NCBI RefSeq assembly: GCF_019175385.1
Contig: NC_083340.1
Location: forward strand, 19,108,336-19,172,335
Direction: 5' to 3'
Length of the DNA: 64,000 nt
Source: Lycium barbarum
Lineage: Eukaryota > Streptophyta > Magnoliopsida > Solanales > Solanaceae
This document shows positions 1 through 11,763 of this stretch, in pieces; positions within the stretch are counted from its first letter, which is position 1; each line of letters opens with the position of its first letter. A program made the position numbers and the translations under genes. The notes under the pieces were generated by a model. It searched no databases, was not told the DNA's origin, and saw nothing but the letters and a program-made list of their open reading frames with translations.

Positions 1-1268
1 TTCTGAAATCTCCATGAAGGTTTGCTGTTGCCTTTAATCATATCCACAATAAGCTTTGAATCCATCTTAAGGATGATGTTGTGTAGTCCTAAATTAGAGT
101 TGTACTGTAGTCCTAAAAGTGCTGCTTTAATCTCTGCCATATTGTTGGTACAGAACTCTAAAGACTTAGAAAATCCAAGGATCATTTTTCCATTATGGTT
201 CCTGATGATTCCTCCTGCTCCTTCTTTCCTCATCTCACATAAAGAGCTAACATATGCGTTGAGTTTGTACTGGTTTGGATGAGGTTTCTCCCAAAAGACT
301 GGAAAGATGGTGATTGGAGTTGGATACTCATCTGCAATGACACAAATATCTTTCCAAGACAAGTGAAGGTTAATCTGTGTAAAGTGCCTATATAGTAAAA
401 TCTTAATATGACAACTAATATTATGAATAACTCTATGTACAGAATATGCTTTTTGTCCATACCTACTAGTCCCTCTCCTGTTCCACAGCTCCCAGTTGAT
501 ATATATAGGAAGGATTTTGCAGAGAGTGCTGTGTAAAGCATTTGAGCTATCATGAGCCCAACAACACCACATTACCTGTCTAACACTGCCCTGTTGAAGC
601 CTAATAGCCAAGGGGTTAGTAAAGGAATTACACACTCTCCTTGCAATGTCACCTTCAACAAAGACATGAGTAATATTTTCTACTTGAGGATGGACACAGC
701 AGTTGCATCTAGACACAATTTGTTGACCAAACTTGGAAATAATGTCATCAAAGGGGAGCTTTCTTTTAAGAATTCTCCAGTTCAAAAAAGACACTTTGAA
801 AGGAATGCCTTTATGCCAGAGATTTTTGTAAGTATCATTGCTGTTTTTCTTATGTCTAGTTATCTCTCTGGCAGAAGAGCAAGAGAAGTTACCATCACTA
901 TTGTGGGTCCAAATGCAGGAATCAGGGATACTTTGGTTAGAAATCTTGATATTTTGAATGACGTGCTGAAGGTTTAGGGGAACTGTGTCTACTAGCTTGC
1001 TAGAAATTCATTTACCATCTCTGATGAAGTCCTTTACCAAGGTGTTACCTGGTTTAGGACCAGGTTCAAGCATCAAGGCAAGAGGACACAAACCAGTCCA
1101 TTTGTCCTACCAAAATAGACAGGATCTATAATTGATTTTCCAAAGCATATAAGGTTCAGCTATGCTTCTACATTTTAGAAGCTCTTTCCAACTTTGAGAT
1201 TGACCTGAGCACCATGCTCTAGCCACTGAGCTGACTTTAATATAATACTTGGATCTAAGAAATTCAGC
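1..1268 (-). pseudogene. LINE ORF2 C-terminal part: zf-RVT zinc-binding region and RNase H
   Basis: Minus-strand translation continues the ORF2 tail through a tryptophan-rich linker, then a zf-RVT-like segment near 690-720 (RCNCCVHPQVENITHVF). A plant-type RNase H follows at about 290-20, with GAGGIIRNHNGK, NNMAEIKAALLGL and DSKLIVDMI. RNase H after RT is known from several plant LINE clades. Frames are interrupted, so this is remnant coding sequence. The plus-strand open frames here are shadows. Confidence 0.8.
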
Positions 1269-3922
1269 CTAGAGACTATTATGAGTTCTAAATCTCCACC
1301 ACCTTTTTAGACTGAAAGAGCTTTGAATATCGGCAAGGGATTTAAAACCTAGGCCTCCTTCTTCTTTTGGGTAGCAAAGATTTTTCCAAGCACTCCAATG
1401 GTACTTGTTTTTACCATCACTATGACCCCAGAAAAAATTGGCCAGGTATTTCTCAACATGCTTTAAAATAGTTTTTTTTTTGGGGGGGGGAGGGCAGCCA
1501 ACAAATGAAGAGTTTGGGATTGCAATACCTGTTGTATGATCACTGCTTTTCCTCCATGTGACAAGAGGTTTCCTTGCCAACCCCCAATTCTTTTAAAAAC
1601 TTTCGAGGTAATATCAGAGAAGTAGGCAATTTTCTTCCTACCTGTGTAAATAGGGCATCCAAAGTATGTGAAAGGAAAGGTACTTGATTTGAAACCTGTC
1701 ACACTCTTGATTCTTCTTAGACTACCATCAGAGGCATGAGAGGCAGTTAAAAACATGCTCTTCTCTTTGTTAATCTTTTGTCCAGATACCTCTTCATACT
1801 TCTTGAGCTATCTCAGAATTTTCTTGAGAGAGTAGTTATCCCATGATGTGAAGAGGATAACATCATCAGCATAGGCCAGGTGATTAATCCTAGGACCTTT
1901 CACATTCATATTGTAACCAATGTATTTGTCTTTTTCATGAATCATATTAAGAAACTTAGTAAGAAGTTCAGCAGTTAGGATAAAAAGAGATGGGGATAAA
2001 GGATCCCCTTGCTTAAGACCCCTAGTGGAGTGAAAAAAGCCTCTTCTTTCTCCATTGATGATGATAGAATACCAAACATCTGAGAGCAGTCTCCAAACTA
2101 AGTCAATAAAAAATTCAGAGAAACCAAGCCTTCTAAGCATAAAAATGATGCAAAGCAAGGAAATTCTATCATACGCTTTTTCCATATCCAATTTGAAAAC
2201 CAAATTGTTGTTATTACCTTTATTAATATCATGAACTATCTCCTGGGTAAGTAGAATATTCTCAGTAATGAGTCTTCCACTAATAAATCCAGTCTGATTT
2301 TTAGATACTAATTTAGGTAACAAAACATTTAATCTAGAAGCCATGATCTTAGAAATAATTTTGTTAGAGAAGTTGGTCAGACTGATAGGCCTCAATTGAG
2401 AAAAACTAGCATGTTCATCTACTTTAGGAATTAATATTAAACAAGTATGAGTAAAATACTTCGTTAACCTTTTACCACAATAGAAACTCTGCACAAAGTT
2501 GATCAGGTCTTTTTTAATGATATTCCAGCATTTCTGGAAAAAGAAACCATTAAAGCCGTCTGGACCAGCAACACTATTAGGACTGAGATCTGTAATAGCT
2601 TTTTTAATCTCTTCTTCTTCTGGGAACCTGTTTAGTCTCTGATTATCCTCTTCTTTGACCAATTTATCAATATGGTGAAGAACTCTAAAACCCGAGATTT
2701 GTGCACTCTCAGTGAACATCGTGCCAAACTATTGGACTGCCGCATCTCCAATGGCCTCATTTCCTTCCACCCAGGCTCCATCAGAGTTTTTTATTCTATT
2801 AAGAGTAGTCTTTCTTCTCTTGTGTTTAATGGAACTGAAGAAATACTTTGTACAAACATCTCCCTCTTCATTCCATTGGATATTAGCTTTCTGCTGTAAC
2901 ATGTTGTCTTGTATTCCTGCCCATTTAATGTACTCAGCATTGATTCTATTCAGTTCTTTTCTGTTTTCCTCAGAATCATCATTGTCCATTTTGTCTTCAA
3001 GGTCAGGAATAAGTTGTTCATACTGCTTGGCCTTTTCAAAGACATTTTCAATGACTTCTTTAGACCATCTACTTAATACTTTGGATAGTCTTTTCAGCTT
3101 CTCTTGTAGGATCCACATAGCATTGCCTTGCACCTCCTCCATACAAGAGTTATGGACAATTTGTTGAAAATCTGGCTGCATTGTCCAGAAATTCAAGAAC
3201 CTAAAATAGCTCACAGAATTGTTAGTAACTTCTTTGCAGTCAAATAAAATTAGATTATGGTCTGAACCTGTCCTAGCTTTGTGCTTAACCATGCTGTTGC
3301 CTATGTTTTCATTCCACTCCTCGTTGTATAGAACTCTGTCTAGTCTTTTACATATCATGTTGCCTTTTTGCCTACCATTGGTCCAAGTGAAGGGACTTCC
3401 GCTGTACCCTGCATCTACTAGACCACAATCATCCAAGCAGGTGATGAAATCCATACTTTGGCTCATTCTATGAGGTGTACCCCCTTTCTTTTCACTGGGA
3501 GACAAAATCACATTGACGTCTCCTAGGACAGCCGAAGGCCCATCTATTAGAGAAGAATTCTGTCTAAGCTTGTGCCATAGTTTCCTCCTTTTCCTGGCTG
3601 TAGTCTTAGCATAAACAACTGTGAACCAAAAGGTTCTATTAGTGGTCAGCTGCTTGATCTTCATCGTGATTTGTTGATTGCTGTTGGAAGTAACAGAACA
3701 GTCTAGTATATTTTCCCCAAAACACCATATTTTTCCATTCCTATTGGCCACTGCATTCTGAAAACCCATTTTCTTCTTGTATTTCTCCAGATAGGAGTCA
3801 TCTATAAAAGGTTCTTAAACTGTCACAAAATGAGCTTTGTTCATTTTGACAATTTTAATCAGTCTTATAAAAGCCTTTTTGAACTTAACCCCCCTAATAT
3901 TCCATGATACTGTATTAATCAT
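1269..3922 (-). pseudogene. LINE ORF2: endonuclease and reverse transcriptase, with stops and a frameshift
   Basis: The ORF2 start is an ATG at 3922 followed by the typical SWNIRG endonuclease opening. One reading frame runs from 3922 to about 1463, interrupted by stops at 3815-3817, 2729-2731 and 1808-1810. The endonuclease (3769 to about 3100) shows GDVN, a Y-S-G-SPFTWTN block and the SDHN motif. The reverse transcriptase (2719 to 1811) shows DMEKAYDR, GLKQGDPLSP and YADD. At the T/G homopolymer near 1472-1490 the frame shifts, and the thumb region (FFWG, HW..W, EGGLGF) continues to 1269. The first stop falls exactly where the endonuclease Q-E-P motif is expected. Confidence 0.92.
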
Positions 3923-3948
3923 AATAACACAATATGGATTAGGGGAGA

Positions 3949-5584
3949 TCAAGCAACACTGCTTCTTTGTCTTCTCCTACTTCTGGATCTATATCCATTA
4001 GTAGCTCTCTTATTTCTGGTTTTTGATCTGCCTCTAGGAGACAAACTGTGTCTGCGAGTTACTGCATCCAAAGCCATACTAATAGCTTGTACCTCAGTTC
4101 TTGTGACAGGGGCGAAAGCCTCAATTAGTTTATTAGGAGTGTTTGATTCCTTGTCTGAAACTTCCAGTTCATCCTCTTGTTCCTTGGTATCATCCTTTAT
4201 TGGAGACTCTGCAAAGTTAAGATGAATTAAGATGGTTCCTCCCTTATCAGTGGTTCCTACAGGAAATTCCTTCTCTTTAGGAGGATCAGAATTCTTATAT
4301 ATACTTTCCACTTCAATGTTGTTTTTAATGTTGCCATCTTTCAAACTCATTTGAGGGGTCTCATTATTTTCCTTGAGCTCCATTTCACCATCTGCCCCTC
4401 GATCCATGCCTTTTCCTTGATCTCTATCTAACGTCCTCTTCAGATGTTTAATCTTGTTAGTTTTGACCGTTTTCAGCTTCCTGGCTTCCCTTCGTTTCTG
4501 ATTTCTTTTTTTCTTTCTATCTCTTTCCATTGCATTAGCGATGCTCATTTTTTTCTCAATCTTTTCCTGCACCATTCTATCCGATTGATTTGAGATAGAG
4601 ACAACTTCACATTGTCCTTCATTATTGTGAAAAACATCTTGCACTTCACTGGTGGTTCTCTTGTCATTGGTTTTCTTCATAATCTCCCTGTTATTTGGGG
4701 CAGTTTCTCCTTTCCCTTCTTGTATCTTTTTTGTAACACTGCCATCAGTTTCTTCTTTGTGCCCCCCTTCATTGTTATTATTCTCTTCGCTTTGTTTTAT
4801 TTCTTTATCTTCTCTTTTTCGGATTCCTTCTTTACTTCTTCATTGTTCATCTTTGCCTTAGCTCGATCCTTTCCAGTACTCTACATTCAGCAGCAGAGTG
4901 TCCCAATTTTTTGCAATGTTTACAGTACTTCGGCACAAACTCATATTCGATATTTTGCTCGAAACCTTTCAAAGGGGAGTCTTCATCTTCATCCCCAATC
5001 CAAATACTTTCAAGCAATGGTTTCAACAGGTCTAGTTCTACTCTCCCTTTAGCCATACTTGGCCTAGTCTTATTTTTGGTAGCGACATCAGACTCCAGAG
5101 GGGTACCAATAACACTAGCAATTTGTTTAAGATAGAGCCAATTATGTAGGTGAATAGGTAATTTAGGGAGAAGTACCCAAACTGGGGCTATGGGTAAATC
5201 TTCCTCTAGTTTGAAATTAGGGGTCCATTTTTGTAACCACGTTTGCATCCCATTGATGTCCACAGATCTTCTAAACCAAGTATTATTAAAATCTTCTTCA
5301 TTGGTGAAATCCAAGAAGACATTAAAATTATCAAAGACTCCAATTTTAACCATACCTTCAAGGGAGAACAACTCAGAGAATTTGGATCTAATTTTGTCAA
5401 TTTGGGGGCGATTGCTCAAGAAACTTCCAACAATGGTTCTTCTGCTATCCGCCGCCATAACACCATGGTATTCTCTGGTCTTAAAGATTACAGCCGCCTT
5501 ACCGTTGTGAGAAGTCTTTTTAGCTTTAACAGCTTCCTGTGCTTGTCTGAAAATAGTAGCCGGAGAGACTGTAGTCGTTGCCAC
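3949..5584 (-). pseudogene. LINE ORF1, DUF4283 plus CCHC zinc-knuckle nucleic-acid-binding protein, broken
   Basis: The first 245 codons (5584 to 4847) carry a DUF4283-type domain, followed by a CX2CX4HX4C knuckle (CKHCKKLGHSAAEC) near the end. This protein coats the element RNA in related LINEs. The open frame continues upstream of 5584 to a stop near 5718 with no ATG, so the original start is lost or mutated; GTG is the codon at 5584. A frameshift near 4850 separates this part from a lysine/arginine-rich tail (4680 to 3949) ending in an RS-like stretch. The split frames mark it as a pseudogene. Confidence 0.85.
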
Positions 5585-5830
5585 AACATCTGCAAAGGAT
5601 GCTTTCTCTTGAGATTCATGTGTTAATTGATTTTTGGGGGTGAATTCCGACTGGGATCCGCCGGAATTAGGCTTCTCGGCGGTTCCATCACGGTAGAAGT
5701 CACCGGATGAGCGTAGTAACCCTTAGAAAATAGACGTTGGATGGTTGTTGTAATCTGAGAAGTAAAGTAAAGTAGGAGAGAGAAAAGTTAGAGAGAAGGG
5801 GGAGCTTCTCTCTCTACATGAAAAGTTGTA

Positions 5831-6611
5831 TTGTTTTGATTTACCTAGAAAAGAAAAGGATTTGAAGCATGGTCTAAAGAAAATGACAACAAAATAGCAG
5901 GATAGAAAGCAAATGAAGCAACATACAATAATACACATTGAAGAAAAGAAGCTACGTGATTACTAACTAGTACTACTAATAAGGAGTACAACACGAACTA
6001 CACATGCAATAAGGCATTATTTGAGGTATAAATTTAGGAATAATACATAGATAGTCGGGGTCTATAGATACTCCTTAATTTGACCCAACTTTAAAAAAAC
6101 ACATCTAGACACCTCAACTTGATTTAAGTTAGCCTTATAAACACACACGAAATGCCATGTAAAATACCACGTAACTCACGCAAAATGCCATGGAAAATGA
6201 GTGTGTCTGTATTATGCCTAAAATTTAATTACATAAATGAACCATGTGAAATGACTTTATTTTAGACTTATATTTTGTACTAGTATCAGTTAGTATGTTG
6301 ATTGAAACACAATTAGAAAGAAAAGCATATATATTGCTTTAACAGTTTTAACTATGATGTCTAAAGCAAAAAGCTGTGCTTCTCCGTCTGTGAATGTCTG
6401 CTGATATGCGTCGGCGTGCACTCGTGGGCCGCCGCATCCACTTTTGTTAATTTGAGATATGTAATCTCAATAAATAATATATCTTCTTGTCTACGCTACG
6501 GTACTATATTCTATGTATTTAATTAATTCCCTTAAAATATTAAATAGATCGAAAGGAATTCTATAATAGTACATAAAATATGCGGCTTCAAGACTTCAAA
6601 AATTCAAAAAA
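5831..6611. other. AT-rich intergenic DNA, no gene seen
   Basis: There are no convincing coding regions. A stretch around 6060-6240 (repeated 'aaatgccatg' phrases and 'cctcaacttgattt') resembles degenerate MITE sequence of the kind common in Solanaceae, but its ends could not be fixed. Confidence 0.4.
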
Positions 6612-7500
6612 AATATATAGGCTTAATACCTAGATGGACCCATAAACTTGACATGTTTTGTAAGATAGGCATATAAACTTATAAGGTGACCAGATAGATA
6701 CTTAAACTTACTCAAAGTGTATTTTTCAAGTTTTTCAGTTGTTTTGAAAACAAAAACTATATTTTTCAAACACTCACAATTTTCATGGCCAAACAAGCCC
6801 TAAATATATCACAAAATATTTTTTTTAAAATGCAAAAATAAGGCAAACGCATATACATGAGACTATAAATGTGCACTTAAACCAATAAATACTCGCTAAT
6901 CGCAATTTTGCAGCTTTCAATTAACTCGGATTTTTTTTTTACACTTGAATAATTAAAAAACAATAACTTTAACCAATAAAAATCCTTAAAAAAAGAAATT
7001 TCAAATTAAGAAATTTCTAAGTTCAGTATTTCAAGTGTAAAAGAAATTTCAAATTAAGAAAACTGTAAAGCCGAGAAGAAAATCCTTAAAAAAAAAAAAT
7101 TTCTTAATTTGAAATTTCTTTTTTTAAGGATTTTTATTGGTTAAAGTTATTGTTTTTTAATTATTCAAGTGTAAAAAAAATCCGAGTTAATTGAAAGCTG
7201 CAAAATTGCGATTAGCGAGTATTTATTGGTTTAAGTGCACATTTATAGTCTCATGTATATGCGTTTGCCTTATTTTTGCATTTTAAAAAAAAATATTTTG
7301 TGATATATTTAGGGCTTGTTTGGCCATGAAAATTGTGAGTGTTTGAAAAATATAGTTTTTGTTTTCAAAACAACTGAAAAACTTGAAAAATACACTTTGA
7401 GTAAGTTTAAGTGTCTATCTGGTCACCTTATAAGTTTATATGTCTATCTTACAAAACATGTCAAATTTAAGGGTCCATCTGGGTATTAAGCCAAATATAT
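6612..7500. repeat. Long inverted repeat (foldback), about 405-bp arms, about 80-bp loop
   Basis: The left arm (6612-7016) is almost exactly the reverse complement of the right arm (7098-7500), base for base over about 400 positions with few mismatches. Outer ends read ATATAT..GGCTTAATACC on each strand. The loop (7017-7097) holds scrambled short pieces of the arm ends ('caagtgtaaa', 'gaaatttcaaattaag', 'aatccttaaaaa'). A transcript crossing it would fold into a long double-stranded RNA. It may be a foldback MITE or two copies of one MITE joined head to head. No protein is encoded. Confidence 0.93.
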
Positions 7501-7999
7501 AAAAGCAAATGTAAACATTAAAGTACTAACAGGGAATAGGGATTGAAGATGGAAAAGAGTTATAATAATATTAGTAGAACACTAGAACTGTCGCTTTGCA
7601 TAATGCTGATTCTTGGAAGCCGCAATTTAAAAGGTGATTCAGAAGACGATAATGAACTAAAAGCTAGTGATAGTGGCACATTACTAGTCTTTTCTTTGTT
7701 CTCTTCTCGTTTAATACTATACTATATATCTTTTTAATGCTAAAATAAGCATGCTAAGCTGACCCTAACAGTCTATTTAATTTTGTTGCAGATCTTTCAG
7801 TTGAAACTCCCTGCCCCATAAGATTCTTGAAAATTAACTTATAATATCTGCATTTGCTCTTATCAAATTAACAAGTAGGTAAAGCTGCTCTGCTTGCAAC
7901 TGCACATTGTTTAGCCTAAAATTAAATTATTAGGTCAATCAGTCAAATTATTTAGAATGAGGTTAAGAGTAACGTAATTAATCTAAATAATGTTATTTC
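7501..7999 (+). other. Spacer with one weak 64-codon ORF (7543-7737)
   Basis: This short spacer lies between the foldback and the copia element. The ORF at 7543-7737 begins MKMEKSYNNISRTLE and has a hydrophobic end. It shows no recognisable family and could equally be chance. A pyrimidine tract ending TTGCAG lies at about 7780, so a small spliced exon is conceivable but unsupported. Confidence 0.2.
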
Positions 8000-8277
8000 T
8001 GTTATGAAATATATTATGGATGTCCAATACACAAATATAATGCTTCTCCTCCACCATCTTAATGGTTCCTCCATTTTCCTCCACCATCTTAATGGTTCCT
8101 CCATTTTCTCATATATTGAATGCATATGTAGCACTATAAATAGAGGCATAAGTTTTTATATGAAATATACTTGTAACACATTTTAGAAGAATAGTAAAAA
8201 TCTCTCATCTTTTGTCATTCTATTTCTATGGTTTTCATCCTTTAATATTGTGACTCTTTTAGCTTCATTTTATAACA
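8000..8277 (+). repeat. 5' LTR of copia element
   Basis: 278 bp, TG...CA. It contains an internal tandem pair of a roughly 30-bp unit (CTCCACCATCTTAATGGTTC, 8047-8107) and a TATA-like CTATAAATAGAGG near 8131, the likely promoter. Right after it, CGTTATCAGCACGA (8278-8291) is the probable primer-binding site. Confidence 0.95.
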
Positions 8278-8949
8278 CGTTATCAGCACGAAGTTCTAAC
8301 CAATTGAGATAGTAAAATGTTGCCAGTAGCATCCTTAAGTGTTGATAATACCGTGGCTTTATGCGAGGGTTCCAGGTAAGTAATACTCTTCAATATATTC
8401 ACTGAATACTTTTGTAAACTCTTCAAGATAAAACACACTTTAGTCATCGAATGTTGAATTTTTCACGTTGCCATGTCTAATAGCCAAAACATCTTTTATG
8501 TTGTTCCATGTTTATCACGAAAGCTTATATGCCATATTTGGAATCCAAATTTAATTCACGTATGAAACAATCTTATATATGGATGAGTATGCTGAAGTTA
8601 TAAACATGGATATTTTGATCTATATATGGCTGGATTCCCATTTTAGGAGTGGCTAATCTATGTTTTGTTATACTGCTTGAACATGTCCAGCTAAAGTCAT
8701 GCCCTAGCTCCCCTTATTTATATCTTTTGAATTCTTCAAGTTATATACCTTTGATTCTAACTATGAGCAGAAACAAATTTGCTAGCACTTCGGCAGAACT
8801 TGAATAAAGAGAAATCATTATTGCTCCTGAAAAGCAATACGTGATGAGGCATCAAAATTATGGTTGATGCAATTTTTGGTTACTGTCTATCAATATGTAA
8901 ATTTATTCTATAATAATTTTGTAAATTTAATATATCACGGTGCTACATA

Positions 8950-9560
8950 TTAGCTCCTAAAGTAATAATTGCTTTGAAGTCAGGTATACTCTGAAAGATA
9001 TGTTAGAGAAAATTTCTCTACATCATATTTATGCCTCGATTTGCTCCAGAAGTAACAATATGTTAAAAGAGGTACTAAGCTATCATTATTTGATATGATT
9101 AAGCCACTTTCAGATATATTTCATTCCTGAAGAATGAAACTTCTAATAAATATTACAAATATGGATCTATTCCCTGAAGTGAATGTGATAGTATGTAGTA
9201 AAGCTTATAAATATGGACGTGCTCTTGGTTGTGAAGAAATCACGACTCAACTCCAGAAGAGGTAGAATAATTGAGAAGAAATATTTCGAATATTCTATGC
9301 TTTACTCCCGAAGTAGTAAACTCATAAATCTGATCCCGAAGTAGCAAAACTTTGAACTCTACTCCGAATGTTGTAACCTCCGAGCTCTACTCCCCAAGTA
9401 GTAGAATTCTGAAATTTACTCTTGAAGTAGTAAATAACTCCGAGATCTACTCCTGAAGTAGTAAGACCTTAAAATTTACTCTCGAAGTAGTAAACATTTA
9501 AAATTTAATCCCGAAGTGGTAAAACTTTAAAATTTACTCATGAAGCAGAAAGAATCGGTA
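8950..9560 (+). repeat. Degenerate short-repeat array inside the copia element
   Basis: About a dozen copies of a phrase close to TACTCCCGAAGTAGTAAA recur every 30-40 bp, densest at 9295-9550. Looser relatives lie on both sides. A second phrase (CAGAAGTTTA) recurs at 10340-10560, and a third (ATGACACCAGTAGTGT) at 10090-10240. No open frame spans the array, which occupies the position of gag. Confidence 0.7.
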
Positions 9561-10639
9561 AAATATTTGAGAAATATTCTGAAGCAATATCTTCTTGTGC
9601 TTGAGGAAAATAACGAGTTATTGATGAGTGTCGTATAGCAAGCACATTTGAATAATCAGGATTCATTTCCCGAAGTGAATGAAGAAATATCACAACCTAT
9701 CTCCTGGAGAGATAAAATACAAGGAATATACATTTTATTGTGTGGTATGAAATTAAGGCATTGCAACACGTACCTGTCGTATGTAGAAACATCTTGAATA
9801 ATTTTATTAAAGTATCATTTTAAAGAAAAAGGAAGCAGAGTAAAGTGCTTTCTACTATAACCACATTGATAAATTATGGTTAGTTGTTATTGATTTCCTT
9901 GAAGGAAATAAACATTGGTGTATCCCTTTCCTGAAGGGTGTGATTACTATGTGATTGCTGCTTTGATACAAAATATTCAGATGTTAATGGCTAGTCTTCT
10001 TGAAGGAGATATTTGAAATACTGAAGTTAGAACTTAATGTTTACTTTTCGTAATTTACAATTTATAATGTCCATTTAATTACTGTTTCTTTCATGACACC
10101 AGTAGTGTCTAACCAATTTTTTTTCCCATGATACTAGCAGTATCTACGCAATATTTGGTGATACAAAAATCAAGGACTCCAGAAGAGATAATTGTTTGTT
10201 TACGAGTATCATGACACCAACAGTGTTCAAATAATATCTGATTATGAAAAATAAATTAAAGTCTCTTGAAGAGGTTATACATGATTGCACCATTTATCCC
10301 AGATCGTAATTGTTATAAATCGTAGTAAACCTGAAGTTTACTAGTAATAAAATTGGTTATCACATTGGGACTACAAATGATTGAAAAATTGAATATTTTT
10401 AAGTTACTACGGGTAAGGAATATGTATATGAAACGTTACCCGAGTATGATGGATCACATGTCACAATAAACCAGAAGTTTATGACATAAAATCTCATGCA
10501 ATATTAAACCAGAAGTTTACTAAAATAAATAGCACTCGTCATGGTAAACTTAAGTTTTACGGATATAGATAATTTTATTAGTTGGAAATACCATTTTGGT
10601 TGTCCTGATTTAAATCTAATGTGCTAATTGAGTATTAAA

Positions 10640-11460
10640 AACATATTGAAGAACTAGAAGATTCTTCAAAAATTTGTTTGTGTTGCTTGTTCTCATGATA
10701 AGTTGATTACACCAGCTAATGTTGGGACTGAATCGACAAAATTCTGAAAAATATAAAAGGTGAATGTGGGCCCCTTCACCTGCAATGTGATGTCTTAAAT
10801 AGATGCATCTATGAGACGGTCACATGTATGTTTATTGTCAACTGGCAGTTTGACATTTACGAAGTTGCTTGCTCAAAATGATTGAGTTGGAAGCACAATT
10901 TTCAGAATACGTAATCAAGACAATCATCTTGATAATGCTGGTTTATATCTAAGTTGGTTTGGCATTAGATGCTTCCATAATACAGCTAAACCATTGCTTA
11001 TGAGAACAGAGTTTCAGATGTTGGTCTGAGATATGATATATTGCATACAACAGCATTTGTATGCTTCAGATCAATAAATTTTGATAAATTCTCCCCTCAT
11101 ATTTGGTTCAGGGTCAGGAACTAGATATTTCCATCTTTTAGCATTTGATGTGCGATACATAATTAATGGATATACCATGATGCACACAGATGGATTTTCC
11201 CAAAGAAAATGGGGACATATGTCACTAAAATAAGGGGGAGAGAATAAGCAGCTAAGAAATATGTTGTGAATTATCATCAGTATGATCCTCAGATAATTCA
11301 AGTCAAATGCTGGAAGCATTTGCTGACCCAACTATTTCATATTTCATCTGCAAAATGCTCCTAATGTCCCTGAAGGACAGAGTCTACAACATGCATGGAG
11401 CATGGTAGACCAATCGGTTCTAAATATAATAATCCTTGAAAAAGGGAGGAGCAAATGATC
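10640..11460 (+). pseudogene. Eroded copia integrase and linker
   Basis: Pieces of a copia integrase can be read across shifting frames. They include a C-x-x-C-S zinc-finger tail and GKLI-like stretch near 10690, a segment around 10800-10850 matching the conserved 'LIDAS..SHVCLLST' region, and 'DNAG' near 10935. Around 11360-11450 the linker before RT (APNVPEGQS, then GRPIGS) is visible. Frameshifts and small deletions are frequent, so no functional integrase remains. Confidence 0.6.
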
Positions 11461-11763
11461 ATAATAAGGAGGCAAAATGCTCTTGAAGAGCCGATGACAT
11501 AACACTTCATGAAACCTTATGCGAGGTTCAGGTACCTGAAAATGATGAAGTGATGAGATCTCAGTAAGTTATGTCTAATTGCGAACCGATACAAAATGAT
11601 ATCTTGTCGACGATATCTTTGATACAATATGGCACGCAATATTGTATAAGATTGTGAGGATCTGAGTACTACGTCTCTTAAAGCATGTTGATGTAGAAAT
11701 AATTACCAAGTAAAATGATGCATCTTGATAAACGTAATGTTTATTGGACCAGCAGTCCAAACA

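Larger units (their letters stand above)
1..5830 (-). mobile_element. LINE (L1-type non-LTR retrotransposon), decayed, 3' end outside window
   Basis: A plant L1-like element read on the minus strand, entering at its 5' end near 5830 and running off the left edge, so its 3' end and poly(A) tail are not seen. The order is a pyrimidine/purine-rich 5' leader (about 5706-5830), ORF1 with DUF4283 and a zinc knuckle, then ORF2 with endonuclease, reverse transcriptase, a zinc-binding region and RNase H. Several stop codons and frameshifts show it is inactive. The 5' boundary is approximate because no target-site duplication can be checked without the other end. Confidence 0.93.

Noticed and set aside
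552..977. Plus-strand ORF of 141 codons
   Set aside because: It is the shadow of the LINE zinc-binding region on the minus strand and has no motif of its own.
2672..3473. Plus-strand ORFs over the LINE endonuclease
   Set aside because: They are antisense shadows of clear endonuclease/RT coding sequence.
6612..7500. CRISPR-like or tRNA-like structure
   Set aside because: The repeat is one long palindrome without spaced short repeats or cloverleaf; plant context also argues against CRISPR.
7543..7737. 64-codon ORF as a real gene
   Set aside because: No family, no conserved motif and no promoter; kept only as a note in the spacer entry.
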